DNA of 64,000 nt from Cycas panzhihuaensis (Eukaryota > Cycadophyta), in contig CM041465.1 of the NCBI GenBank assembly GCA_023213395.1, positions 86,931,741 to 86,995,740 of the forward strand, in the 5' to 3' direction. The first letter of the stretch is position 1; each line of letters starts with the position of its first letter. Of this stretch, positions 46,621-58,198 are shown piece by piece. The notes beneath the pieces are model-generated. The model had not been told where the DNA came from and ran no database searches. It saw only the letters and a list, made by a program, of their open reading frames with translations. The position numbers and the translations under genes were made by a program.

Positions 46621-49043
46621 AAGTGTATGTTATTCAGGGTAGCTCCTCAAGACATCCATTATGGACTTCCCTGCAACTATGGTGTGAAGCTCATTGACAA
46701 TGGAGAAGGGCTTCCCCTCCGCGGTGGGGTAGGGAAGAGCCCTTCAAAAGTCGTAGTGACTGGGGTGCACAGGAATAGTCTTAGGGAGCATGGGGACTTC
46801 CAAAAGGGGGACTTCCAGAAGGAAATCGAGGTGAGGTGTGGAAGAAGAGGCATCATTTGCCTCTTTAGCCGCTTGAGACCAGGTTAAGGCGTACAATGAG
46901 GTGGTTTCAAGCATCAAAATGACTCTCTTTCCCTTGTTTCAAGATCAAGAGGGTGAAGGAGTACGATGGTTAGGAGAGCCATAAGAAGGGGATGAGTTCC
47001 TTACACCCTTCCCTTTAGTTTGCGAAGGGCGAGGGTTTGGGGACCTCCATCTATTTTAGCTCCCCTTTTGTTGGTTATTATGATCACGTTCCCTGTATTT
47101 GGGGAAAGGATCCTTATGGACGGATTGGTCTAGGTTTGGCCTAGACACCTATTTGGGAGAAGAATCACGTTGTGGAGCAACTCTAGGGTGATGGGCTTGG
47201 CATTGTGAATCTTCGTGGAAATATTCCCATGGTTGGAACACCATTTCTTCTCTAGGGAGGAATCATGCTTCCTCGTTTAAGAAGATTAGGTGCCACCACT
47301 CTTGGGGGGAGTGGCTTGAGAGGCCTGGTAAACTGGTTTATGAGAGTTGGGGGATGAAGGAGCCTAGAGTTTGAGCTCCTTCATGGTATGTTTCAATGAA
47401 TGTATAGTGGAAGTGAGAGGATCCAAAGTCTTCTCCATTGGATGGGAAGAAGACCTGGCAGGCTGTTGGAATTTAGTCTCATAGGGTGGTGGATGTGCCT
47501 CACATCATTGTGAGGGCTTGAGAGGCTTCTTGAGACTCGCTTGGATCTTAATGGCCTCAAGCACCAAGAACTTGGCTATGGTAGAATCACACCTCGTTGG
47601 CCCTATTTTAAGGACTTCAAAGTGGATTTCTGGGCAAAGAGCGTTAACAAAAAGGTCTCTCTTCAGCTCCTCAGACAGAGTTGCCTTTGTGGAGTGAAGA
47701 AGGTCAGGAAAGCATCTCACAAAGTCATGATTCATTTCATCGTGACCTTATTTAAGAGATAAGAAGGCTTTCATTCCACTCTCAAAAGGACGGGCTACAT
47801 CAAAATAGTTGACGAATTTATCCATAAGTTATTGGAATGAAAAGATAGAATGTGCGGGCAAGTAATAAAACTACTTAAGGGCATTACGTTGAAGGGATCG
47901 TAGGAAGAGTTTCATAAGGATATGGTCATAAGCCCAATAATCGATGCATGTTATAGAAAAGCTACAGACATGCTCCGTTGGGTCTTGCGATGAGGTCCCA
48001 TCAAATTTGGGAACCTCAAGAGGGTGAGATAGTAAGTTGGTCCTTAGTGCCCTAACAAATAGAGGTGTCGATCTATAGTCCATAAAGGGTCATGCCCTTG
48101 ACTAGATCATAGGATCAATGAGAGATGGAAGAGGAGGTGGACAAGGTTGCCCAAATCCTCCTTAGAGAAGTTGATTCAAAATGGGATATTAGCCTCCTCC
48201 AGTTTAGTGAGAAGACACTAGTCATGCATTCAAAGGAACATACATAGGAAGAGATGGAGGTGAGGGACCCATCCCTCCTTGAGGGAATGCCCCTTGTTAG
48301 AAAGGAGCCTGAGAGAAGATGCCTTAGGAGGGATCTTTCCCCCCTTGCAAAGGCACAACATAAGGTGTGATATAGGAGGATGGAAAGGAGGGGTGTGGGA
48401 CCGGGTTTTGCTCGTATGGGCTGCCCATAGGTGGTGCGACCCCATATGGGTACAAAGGGTCTACCCCATAAGCTGGAAGGGAGTTTCCCTTGTTGTGCTC
48501 CCATGGTTGAGAGGTGTAACCTGGAGGCACATAGAGGGAAGGATCTCTAAGTTGAGGATGGGAATGTGTGGGGGCAGACCCCACGTGGCTAGAAGTAGGG
48601 GTACATATAGGTCTCCTAAATCTAATAACTAGCAGATAAACCATAGTCATTGGGGGGGGGGGGGGGGGGGGGGGTAGTCGTTTGACTAGAAGGAGGTATG
48701 CTTAACCCAAACTTGGAAGAGGACATGCCTTGGGTGGTCCTCAAGGAGTATGGACCATGAGGAGAGGAAGATGGGATAAGAGATAAGCTCATTGCAGGCA
48801 GAGGATTTGGATGGGATAGACAAGGTAAGGTGGATGTAGAGGAAGGAGGCATAATGCTTGGCAAGGTGCTCTCGAACCACTTAGGATGTGCTTGGAGGTA
48901 AGCAGCTTAGAAGCATTGGCTAAGGGCTTCGACAACATCCACATGAGAAGTATCTGATTGATCATATGAGGTAGAAGGAACCTTATATAAGGCAGACCTC
49001 ACGGGGTGATCCTCATGAGAATCACCACTAGGGTGGTGGAACT
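46621..49043 (-). pseudogene. Tat-like gag, truncated at its N-terminus (element 2)
   Basis: From right to left: HVDVVEALSQCF-like sequence near 48950, Pro- and Gly-rich segments with PPGYTSQPWEH and PYGVAPPMGSPYEQNPVPH near 48400-48530, a capsid core with FDGTSSQDPTEHVCSF, YWAYDHILMKLFL (47871-48083) and MNHDFVRCFPDLLHSTKATL (to 47735), then a zinc-knuckle region near 47230-47260. The first roughly 90 residues found in element 3 gag are absent because element 3 inserted at 49043. A run of 23 G at 48652-48674 encodes a proline tract on this strand. Confidence 0.82.
48652..48674. repeat. Run of 23 G
   Basis: An unbroken G homopolymer, read as a proline run in gag on the minus strand. It could form a G-quadruplex, and its length may be a sequencing artefact. 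Confidence 0.95.
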
Positions 49044-51708
49044 TGGACGCGCGTCTATGGGATAGCTACCTAACTAAGTAGGAATGGAGGAGCGGCTGAT
49101 AGTGCAATCGGGAAAAGGCCTACAAGTAGGGCAAATACCACGCAGGGCACCCCGTATGCCGGAGCTCGAGTTCAGGACCTGCAAATGGAATATAGCTACC
49201 TCGGAGTGGTTCCTTGCTTCAAACAAGAGGAAAAGAGGCATAGGGTTAGCCTGGGTTGACCTAAGGGAAGGATCCTCCCACCCTTGGATGGCTGGAAGGG
49301 GAAGGAGAGAACCCTTCAGGGGTTTCCCTAAAGCAACGGGAAATAAGAAAGGGTAGGTAAGTAGATGGCCTATGGATGGGGTCACCTCGGTTATCCAGCT
49401 AAGCAGGGAACCGAGAGAACATAAGAGGAATAACCAAAGAAAAGAGGTTATGATATACATAAGCAAACTAACCAAGTAAACAAGCAATGAAATGAGAGGG
49501 AAGTTTACATGACATAAGGAGGGAAAATATAAGAGGGAAGGTTTCCTAAGACCTTTTCCTATAGCAAAATAAAATGCAAGTGATAAAGTAAACAAAATAT
49601 GAATTAAGGCAAAGGTTGATTTACCTTCTCTTTCCGATGAGCTAATTACTACTATGTAAAAGAACTCAAAAGAAAAAAAGTGATGAAGTGGAGCGAGAGT
49701 GTACACCAGGAACGAAAGCGCGTCGAAATGGTGATGCTCCTAAGAGGCACCCAAAGTTACTCCACAAGGCACGGCGGATGTAAAGGATCACGGCGGACCG
49801 GAACGTGGGGCTCCCTTACATTCCCCAAAAGAAGTACTAAAGTACCAAGCAAGGGAAAGAAACGAACAAAATGCTAGCAATAAATGAAGTAAGAAAGTAA
49901 AGCACAAATGGGAGCACTTACCTACGAGGGAAGAAAGAGGAATGGATCCTTTGCGCTTTCCAAATACCTGCAAGTAAATGACAATCCCCCCCTTCCCAGA
50001 GAAAGGGTGCTAGCATACAATGGAAAGATCCTAGCAATATATATACATGCAAGGCAAATATAAACTTAAATACGTGTATGTTAGTACCAATATAATGATG
50101 ATAAACTATAAAAGAAGACAACCCAAGTAGATGGAAAGTAACCGGTAAGCCTCGGAGTAGCCCACCTCCCGCAAAGACCAACCCTAATCTCCCCTAAAAG
50201 CCACGGGGTAGCGATGGTAAGGCAGTGCAAGAGGGTTGGAAATAGAGGCAATGAGAGTTAAAAGGAGCCAAAGAAGACCCATAGTAAGCTGGGGTGCTAT
50301 GAAGAGTAAACCGGGTTGCCAGGAAAAGAGTTGGGCAAAGGACAAGTAGCCTGGCCACGTGAGTTGCGGATCAAAGCACAAGCCCTCAAACCAAGACCGC
50401 AACATATGACAACATTTCAAAGACCTAAAATGGCCTAACAAACCCTTGTTTGATTACTGAGGACAACACGAGGCAAAAGGGAAGGTTTGGGGGGCAAAGA
50501 GCCACTTGAGGAGCGTGGAAGGTGGTGCAGAATCCACCCAGCTCTCACCCAAACCCTATGCAATCCCTCTTTGCCGCTGCCTTGAGCAATAAACACAGGC
50601 AAGGAGGTACTAATGGTAGGAGTAAGACTGTCCAAAATAAAGGAAAAGCAACTTCCGAAAACCTAAGCAAGAGGACAAGCAAAATAGGGCATCAATTGAT
50701 CAAGAAAGTAGCTTAAACCGATGAATACCTGAGAAGAGGAGGAGAGGCTCTTGCCTCACCAAAGGTCATAAGAAGGTGAGAAATCAGCCAAAGTCATGGA
50801 AAAGGTTTGGAACCCTGCTAATGGAGTTGGAAGAAACACCTACACTTTTAGGACGCTTGATGGCTGCCTGAGCAAGAATCCACTAAGATCTCTCTAAAGG
50901 GGCCCTCTCCAAGGCGTGTGAAGGGCTAGGAAGATGTCCTAGCCATACCAAAGGAGAGCTAGGTACTGGAAGAGAGGTGCAAGTCCTGTAGCAGCAATAG
51001 AGCATCAGAGAATAGCAGAGCAAAGGGTAGCTTCCTTGAGAAGCAATCCAAAAAGTGAACAAAAGATCCTAAAAATGAGTTAAAGATGACTTAAATACCT
51101 AGCCCAAACCCTAAAGCGAGTGATTAATAATACGCAACTGGTAGTGAGTCAAGTCATAAGACACGTGGAAGTTTTGCAGTAAATACGAAATTGCCATGGC
51201 AGTTTAAAAAAAATAAATTTGAACAATACCGCAAAATTCACAACGGTATACAACTGGAGGCTAAACCTGGCCCGGACAGCCAGCCTGAGCTATGGGCCAA
51301 TAACAAAAAAGGCTAATTGGGGGCTAAGACACCTACCCGAGGGTAAACAAGCCAATAAACGAGTCCAGAAGAGTAAAAATAAGATTCAAACGATGTGGCA
51401 AGTCAACCAAACAATGACGGGTCATCGCACGGGCGGAGATGGCGCAAGCCAAGTGGATTTTGGAGTGTGTAGGACAGAATGCGGGAAGTGGAATGGCCAC
51501 CGAGGTGCCACACTCGCTAGGAATGTGCCCCCGCTATAGTTGTCATAGGCTGAATAAGTGTAGACGAAGACAGGATCATCTATAAGGTCACAACATGCAA
51601 ATATACAAGCATATACTCATCTCAAAAGAAAGCAATGATAAGGTGAGAAGCATACCTGCACTTACCTGAGTTGATAATTCCGTAATCATTCCCAGAAGCC
51701 TGGAAACA
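49044..51708 (-). repeat. 3' LTR of element 3
   Basis: A 2665-bp LTR. On the minus strand it starts TGTTTCCAGGCTTCTGGGAA at 51708 and ends ACGCGCGTCCA at 49044. The outer part is colinear with 63129-64000. A decayed GGTACC-type pair lies near 51225-51250. No gene inside. Confidence 0.92.
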
Positions 51709-51720
51709 CTACCCCCTTGG
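51709..51720 (-). other. Polypurine tract of element 3
   Basis: CCAAGGGGGTAG on the minus strand directly precedes the LTR start. Confidence 0.82.
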
Positions 51721-52149
51721 CAGCAGATCCTCACCACTCAGAAGCATGGCACGACAACAAATGCTAGCAATACAACTGTCAGTATCACATGTGTATGTAG
51801 ATATATAAATCAAGATCATAATAGCAGGCAAGGGTGCCTGTAAGTGTCATGAGAGAACGCGTGGATACGAAAACAGTGGTGGGAATAATATAGGGGTTGC
51901 CTATGAGCCACCTGGAAACTGACTGGAAGAATAAAAAGGGCGAGGGGGCTGCCCTCACTACAAAAGATGTAGAAAGACGTGCATAATCAAGTAGAAGAGT
52001 AAGCATAATGGGTGGTCGTCATAGTTTAACCTCATTAGCGGCAAGGTTTCGAAGGTGTGAACGGATCGCAAAGTGAGGTGCGTGATGACCCGGGCTCAGC
52101 GATGGCGGCCAGCAAGCCTCGTGACTGCTAGTAAGGAGAGGAAGGCGGT

Positions 52150-52530
52150 GCTCAGGATGAGGCGAACAAGACTATCTCGCCGCTGAGGGCCAAGGGATAT
52201 GTTGATATCGATTTTACGAGAAGTGGGCCAGGAGGGATCTGGCAGCGGAAGCAAGAGTTCTCAAGTGAGGGCATCGCACCCGGTAAACTTGGGTGAGATG
52301 GGACACCACAACTTGAGAGTCCCAAAGCAAAACGATGGATCCATGATGGAAACAAAGAGTATCAGCTAGGGCTTCAATCACAGCTGTGTATTCAGGTTCG
52401 TTGTTAGTAGCCTCTAGGAGGAAGATCCCAGAGCACAGGAGATCATGTCCAGAGGGGCTGCGGAGAATCCACGCAACGACAGAAGGTCCAAGGTTACCGC
52501 AGCTTCCGCTGTCGGTAAAAATGTAGATGG
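52150..52530 (-). pseudogene. Second, host-type RNase H next to the 3' LTR (element 3)
   Basis: IFTDSGSCGNLGPSVVAWIL holds the first Asp, EATNNEPEYTAVIEALADTL the catalytic Glu and IVLLWDSQVVVSHLTQVY the second Asp. The final motif is reduced to GPQRRDSLVRLIL, with the last Asp kept only in part. The open frame from 52603 to 52214 covers most of the domain. The Asp-Gly-Gly and Asn-Pro-Gly details resemble the RNase H domain of plant cellular proteins more than the gypsy RNase H found at 57.5-58.1 kb. Conservation with element 2, where the opposite motifs survive, shows that the ancestor had a full domain here. Confidence 0.85.
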
Positions 52531-52539
52531 ATATGGGTG

Positions 52540-53045
52540 ACAAAGTCCTAGTAGTAAATAAACAATGAAAGAGATACTTGAAAGGCAAGTAAAAAGTGGC
52601 CATGAAGGGTAGAAGGACCTAGTAACGAGGTTACCCAGGGTGAGAGCAAGTAGTCTGATCACCACCAGAGAGTGGTCGGAGGAAAAAAAGCATCCTGGAG
52701 CGCCAAGAGGCTGCTTCGGAAAGCGAAACATGCCCCCGGACGAGGGAGCATCCTCTTTGGGGGCCTCAGGAGCGAAAAAGGATTGTGGAAACGAGTCTAG
52801 GGCGATGAAGCGAGCCAAACGAGTATAAACTCGGGCATGCATGGGAGTGGCACGCAAAACGAGATGGGAAGGCCCATGAAAAAAGTACAAAAATGAGCAA
52901 CCATAAATGCGCCAGCAAGAAAGTGCCAAAAAGGGTATCAAAAGAGCACAACGGGCAATAGGGCCAGAAGGCAAAGGCAATCGGGGAAACAAGATACCCC
53001 AACTACCGTCATGGGTAAAAAATGGAAGAAGTGCCCGTTGGGGCC
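52540..53045 (-). other. Spacer upstream of the second RNase H, possible N-terminal extension
   Basis: The minus strand contains FFAPEAPKEDAPSSGGMFRF and LGAPGCFFSSDHSLV, with a corresponding VHASRAPKEAPAPSW in element 2, so some coding-like similarity exists. Frames are broken and I do not recognise a domain. It may be the start of the RNase H reading frame or its leader. Confidence 0.4.
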
Positions 53046-53051
53046 CCCGCC

Positions 53052-53059
53052 TATATAAG
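53052..53059 (+). promoter_or_regulatory. TATA box for the antisense gene of element 3
   Basis: TATATAAG in the context CGCCTATATAAGGAAATTGA, opposite to the direction of gag-pol. The downstream leader GATCAGACCGTTGGATCTGA is conserved with element 2. Confidence 0.65.
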
Positions 53060-53079
53060 GAAATTGAATGGAAAATGGA

Positions 53080-55640
53080 TTCATTTTCACCAGCTCTCAT
53101 GAGAAACCAGAGCCATTCCCTTATGCAGCGGAGCACCGCCCCACTTTGGAGGCACGCAGGGGAAGATCAGACCGTTGGATCTGAGCGCGGAGAGAGCCAG
53201 CGGGATCTTCAGGATGAGATGGCGATAGCGAGACCAAATCCAGTGAGTGAATATCACGAAACCCAACCCGTTTCAAAGTTTTAATTTCATTGGTTTTTAT
53301 AGTTTTTTGTATGATTTTAGTGCCCCTTATGGGCAATCAGAGGCCTCCCAGAGTCTGAATTAGACCCAGAAAGAGGCGGGGACCTAGGCATTAGAGAGCC
53401 CTGGTCCCGGTGGGCACCATGGGGTCCACCAGAAGAATTTTTTTAATTTTTTCGAGGCAGAAATCCCCCCTTTTAAGGGGTCGCTGTTCGTACCATGGCA
53501 AAGATCGCGGTGCCGCGATCATTACCACGGGGCCTGAATCGCCGCGGGACTCGAGCTAAACTTAGTGGTACCGTTAAGTTTAGCACGGTACGAAGGCAGA
53601 AATGGAGAAAAAGAGATAAGAGGGGCCAAAAGGGCCCAAAATCCCAGAAAGAGAGAGTTGAGGAAGAGTTATGGGTGTTGATAACTGACATGAGGCTAAC
53701 TTGATTGTTTTTTATATGGACATACTGTCATCGCGGTGGAAAACCACGAGAATGTAAGTATGGCTATGCTGAGCTACATGGAGATGGTGTCCCGGGAGGA
53801 CAAGGAGACCCTGCAGAGGTGTGGCCTATACAAGGCCCTGAAGATACCCCAATTCGCATCAGATTAGAGACTATTGGTTGACATTATATCCCATTGGGAT
53901 AGGAGGAGGTATGTATTCCACCTACCTCAGGTAGGTGATGTGATGGTTACGCCGAGAGACATCCGGCAGATATTGGGAGTACCGACGCAGGAGGTCGGTG
54001 AGGACTGGGATGCCGCCAAGACCGAGGCAAAGACACAGAGAGGTAGCCTTGTTCTTCACAGGGGCTGATAGGTGGGAGCGGAGGTGAGCTCCCCTCGAGA
54101 CTATGCTAATGTCCAGGGTTCCTCGGGTGAGGAAACTGATTGTATTATGCATTCTGTTCTGGATTTCCTGGAAGCAGAACTATAGGGAGATACCAGGTGG
54201 TTGGATATATGTAGTACACCGTTGCGAAGCCGGTAAGAGGATGGACTAGGCTACCCTGATAGTGGCGAACCTCGTCGCATAGTTAGACACCATCAGGATG
54301 ACTGATAGAGGAGGACTATCATATAACACACTGCTACAGTGCTAGTTCTTTGATCATTTTGTGGCAGTGGCACCAGCGGGGGGACCACACCCCATAGCAG
54401 AGCGGGCCTCGATGGTCCATAGATGGTAGACTCGGCTGAGAGGGATAAAGGACCAGGCCCATGTCTAGCGATCAGTGGAGGTGACATCGCTGGACCTCCT
54501 CACCTTGACAGACTACATAGCAGAGCCATATAGGACGGTGAGGTGGGACAGTGATGATGAAGCGAGCAGAGCAGGAGTGCCCATAGATGATGACGGTGAT
54601 GATGACGATGATGATGGGGGTGACAGGGCTGGCCCGCCATGACCTGCAGGGGAGCCAGGTCCTTCAGGGACGACAGGAGGAGTAGCGGGACCATCTAGGG
54701 CTACCGGAGGAGAGGCAGGCCCATGAGGAGCGCCAGATGAGAGCAGGGGGCTAGTGACTAGGGCCCGCAGGCTATGGATCATGAGGGGATCTAGAGGGAC
54801 GAGAGTTGAGCCGGTCCCTACGAGGAGGGAGGACCAGGCAGAGGAGGTGCCTGAGGATGAGGCACCTGCAGCTGGCAGAGAGCCAGGAGGAGAGGATGTC
54901 GCGTGAGCAGAGGAGTCGGTGGCCATGGCAGGTGAGGCCTAACCATTTCCTTTGTCATTTGATATCCAGATAGATGTTTATTTTGATTTGATCATGGTAT
55001 GTGGTGGGATATATATACTGACACATGGCATGTTACATTGGCAGGTGTAGTAGAGGTCCGGAGACTAGTAAAGGCCATGGTGAGGGAGATATTCCCTCAG
55101 GTGTATGCAGAGGGGCAACCACCCATCCAGGTAGGGGATGCACCTAGGCCGGCAGGTGCACACATGGAGGCATTCTCCCCGTTGGTGAGGGTGAGAGACA
55201 TCTGGGCTATAGAGTCCCAGGAGCACATGACATTCAGGGGATAACTGCAGTGGGAGCTGGATGAGGCGAGGTGCAAGAGGGATGAGCTACGCGGACGGGT
55301 CTAGGCTCTAGAGGCATAGGGAGGAGTAGGCGGAGATGTAAGGAGCACAGTCTGGATAGCAGTACTGGAGGATCACCTCAGAGTGACAGAGGAGGAACTT
55401 CGGGGAGAGAGGGATCATATCTAGGCCCGATACGATTAGCTAGTGGCCTAGATGGCATTGAGGTCAAGTAGGAGTAGGATATATACTCACACAGTGGCGA
55501 CGACCCCAAGACGACCATGCGACGAGGGGAGTGAGGCAGGGAGCTCGCGAAGGCCCAGGAGGAGCCTCGGAGGGATGTGGTCCCTAAGAGAGGGATCACA
55601 CAGGTCAGGAGATGGTACCCCAGGAGCAGGGCAGCAATAG
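53080..55640 (+). pseudogene. Antisense gene with plant mobile domain (element 3)
   Basis: Exon 1 (leader, possibly ATG near 53215) ends at a likely donor, CCA then GTGAGTG at 53243. The main exon starts near 53735. It reads MAMLSYMEMVSREDKETLQR, then CGLYKALKIPQFASD, a stop, RLLVDIISHWDRRRYVFHLP and QVGDVMVTPRDIRQILGVPT. This is a good match to the plant mobile domain (L-x-R-x-G, L-L, H/R-W, F-H-L-P, T-x-x-D-I, L-G-x-P). It continues to an acidic run near 54580-54610 and a Gly/Pro/Glu-rich tail. A second likely intron ends at TTGGCAG near 55046, and the last part (VVEVRRLVKAMVREIFPQVY, ELDEARCKRDELRGRV) looks like a coiled coil. Stops at former CAG or TGG codons make it a pseudogene. Extra genes of this kind have been described in Tat-lineage elements. 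Confidence 0.78.
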
Positions 55641-55649
55641 TGTAGGAGA

Positions 55650-56180
55650 TATGTATATTGATTTTGACAGGGAAAAGCACGGGCCTCTAGGGGGTCATAT
55701 ATAGAGTCATATGATTGTACTCCCCCTGCAAGGACACCGGCTTCCCATATGTATGATGTAATATATGATTTTTGGATGTATATATATATACGGGGTAATT
55801 AGAACCCCATTTTAATACGAGATGTTGTATATATCATGTGTGGATGACATGTATGTTTATTTTGTATGTTGTAAATGTTAAGTTGTGAATATTTTATTGT
55901 ATGAAGTATGCATTTCCTTCTATATATGGCTATATGTCTAATAGGAGCACATACACCCATCGTGAGTGGAGATGATAGAGAGGTGTGAGGTTAGAGGATA
56001 GAGCGACATACATGTCTACGGAGGAGCATAGCGGAATATACGAAGGAAACAACGGTAGGAGAGAGGAGTGACGATACTCTAAAGCATCGTCCTAATTGGG
56101 GAATGCCCAAGTAGGAAGACAAAAGTTCTCAAGAGGATATAGGAACAAGGGTTCCGCAGGAGGAACCAGAAAGAAGAAGA
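55650..56180. other. Region between the antisense gene and the end of pol
   Basis: AT-rich, with a short TA run near 55780, then sequence conserved with 27760-28030 and with 42020-42330. Both genes converge on it, so it should contain the 3' ends of the antisense transcript. No polyadenylation signal can be singled out. Confidence 0.5.
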
Positions 56181-56186
56181 AGAAGC

Positions 56187-56242
56187 CACCATAAATTGCC
56201 ATTCTACCCATGGTTGGGAAGAATGGGGACAACCTAAGATGG
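56187..56242 (-). other. Hairpin after pol (element 3)
   Basis: CCATTCT and AGAATGG form the inner stem around CCCATGGTTGGGA, itself nearly palindromic, with outer arms ACCATAAATTG and the AAGATGGT side. It begins about 45 bases after the integrase stop on the minus strand. Confidence 0.7.
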
Positions 56243-56287
56243 TAGTTTAGGCTCATTTCGGAGCAGGGTGAAGGGATCGCCAAAAGA

Positions 56288-57440
56288 TCATGCGTAAAAC
56301 TTCTTAAGGAATTTCTCATTAATAACTTTCTCAAATTCAAGCCCTTCTAGGGTGGCTATCCTATAGGCATCATTACCGAGGGATTCGATAATGACGAAAG
56401 GACCAACCCATCGGGGTTTGAACTTGGTCAAATGGTCATGGAGATACTCAAGCTTGAGGACGTGGTCCCCAGGGAACAAAGGACAAGAACGAAGATGTTT
56501 ATCATAGGTCCTTTGTGAGGGAGCTTTGGATGCTAGGTTAGCTTGATAAGCGGGTAAGCGTCTCTCATCCAAAGCTTCGAGGTCTAGAAGGCAAGCCTAA
56601 TAGATCGACTATTCGTCAATGAGACCTCGGAGGGAGACTTGTAAAGAAGGAATCTCCACCTCCAGCGGGAGTACCACCTTGGTACCATAAACCAGGGAGA
56701 ACGAGGTCATTCCCGTGGCGAAATGGATAGAGGTGTGGTAAGCCCACAAAGTGGAGGGCAGCTGAAGGTGCTAATCCTTTTGGGACTGAGCAACGGTTTT
56801 CTTGAGGATGTTGATGAGAGTCTTATTGAAAGACTCCACTTGGCCATTTGCCTGAGGGTAGTAAGGAGAACAAGTTTTATGAGAAATTTTGAACTTCTCA
56901 CAAAGCTCATCCATTTCCTTATTATAGAAAGGGATTCCGTTGTTAGTGATTAGGACGTCCGAAATCCCAAAACGGCAAATGATGTGCTGGTAAAAGAATG
57001 TGGCTATCATTTTACCAGGAGTAGTGATCAAGGGGATGGCCTCTGCCCATTTAGTGAAATACTTCGTGGCAGTCAAGATAAACTTGTGCTGCGACGACGA
57101 AGGTGGGGAGATAGCCCCGATGAGGTCTAGTCCCCACTGAGCAAAATGCCATGGCGAAACAATAGGGTGCAGGGCCTTGGAAGGCACATGGGAGATATTA
57201 GCGTGTTCCTGACATCGCCGACATCTCAGAGCAAAGGCATGAGCATCCTTGAAAAGGGACGGCCAGAAATAGCCCATGCAAAGGATCCTTTGAGCCATAG
57301 ACTGGCCCCCAAAGTGACCTCCACAAATACCATGGTGGCATTCATGGAGTACTTGGTCAGCTTCGTCAGTAGTGACACAGCGGAGGAGGATCCCATCGAA
57401 GGACCTCTTGTACAATACCTCATCTATGAGGAGGTATTGC
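56288..57440 (-). pseudogene. Gypsy integrase (element 3)
   Basis: The frame 57415-56771 (214 residues) begins in the zinc finger (VLHECHHGICGGHFGG, then CRRCQEHAN). It continues with the core: WGLDLIGAISPP gives the first Asp, DVLITNNGIPFYNKEMDELC has Asn where the second catalytic Asp belongs, and ANGQVESFNKTL keeps the Glu. A stop and a frame change follow. The C-terminal domain then runs from 56572 to 56288 with GDHVLKLEYLHDH, FKPRWVGPFVIIESLGNDAY and FLKKFYA, without a chromodomain, as expected for Tat and unlike chromoviruses. The D-to-N change should inactivate it. Confidence 0.9.
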
Positions 57441-57479
57441 CTGGCAGAAGTCCGGATGCAAGATCTAACTTTACTACTA

Positions 57480-58198
57480 GTATCGTGGCGTGTTCGCTAT
57501 GTGAGATATCGCACTATATCACTGTACCACTCATTGTCGATGAGTGGATGGGGAGAGACGCCTTGAATCGTCAAGATAGATTCATCAGGGAGAGAGTCAT
57601 CAATGGGGGCACCAAAGGAGTTAGGAATGGGGGCGTCAGCGAGCTGCACGGCCATCACCATTCCCTTCTTTGATTTCTGATTAACGATATGGAGGTCGAA
57701 TTCTTGAAGCAAGATGGCCCACCGACTGGCCCTACCTATCAAATCTGAATGAGTGAGCAAGTATCGCAAGGGATCGGATTGAACGATCACCTTGGTGGTG
57801 TTGCCGAGCAAGTAGTGTCTGAAATTCTTAGTTGCATGGACCAAGGAGAGGCACTCCTTCTCAGTAGGAGAATAGTTAAGTTCAATAGCCACGAGGGTGC
57901 GGTTGATGAAATATATAGCTCTCTCGGTTCCTGAGTCATCCTCCTGAGCTAACATAGCACCTAAGGACTCGTTAGTCGCCGAGGTGTACAGGACGAAGGG
58001 CCTATCGAATCGAGGAGGTGCTAGCATAGGAGCGGAAGCAAGGGCTTCCTTGAGTCCTTCGAAGGCGTTTTGGGTCTTGTCAGACCAGGCAAAAGGAGCT
58101 CCCTTCTTCAATAGGTTCGTGAGGGGTTTAGCGCTTACAACAAAGTCCGCTAAGAAGCGCCTAAGAAAACCAAGCCTTCTTAGAAATGACTTAATCTG
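57480..58198 (-). pseudogene. Gypsy RNase H (element 3)
   Basis: The 204-residue frame at 58111-57497 contains KKGAPFAWSDKTQNAFEGLK, FDRPFVLYTSATNESLGAML, RAIYFINRTLVAIELNYSPT, EKECLSLVHATKNFRHYLLG and VIVQSDPLRYLLT. These are the typical gypsy RNase H motifs, with E-K-E-C carrying the catalytic Glu and Q-S-D-P a catalytic Asp. The usual first Asp in the D-A-S position is replaced (LYTSAT), another likely loss. It continues RT across one stop and a short shifted stretch. Confidence 0.88.

Noticed and set aside
49044-51708. This LTR as the 5' LTR of element 2, shared with element 3 in a tandem
   Set aside because: It is closely similar to 63129-64000 and only weakly similar to 33474-36601, and element 2 gag is cut without primer site or leader. 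Insertion explains this better.
52414-53136. A 240-codon minus-strand frame as a membrane protein
   Set aside because: It runs out of frame with the RNase H it overlaps and across the conserved promoter region of the antisense gene. Its hydrophobicity follows from base composition and it is not conserved as a frame in element 2.
54513-54926. A 137-codon Ser/Pro/Ala-rich frame on the minus strand
   Set aside because: It is the reverse of the acidic and Gly-rich tail of the antisense plant-mobile-domain gene, whose plus-strand homology is clear.
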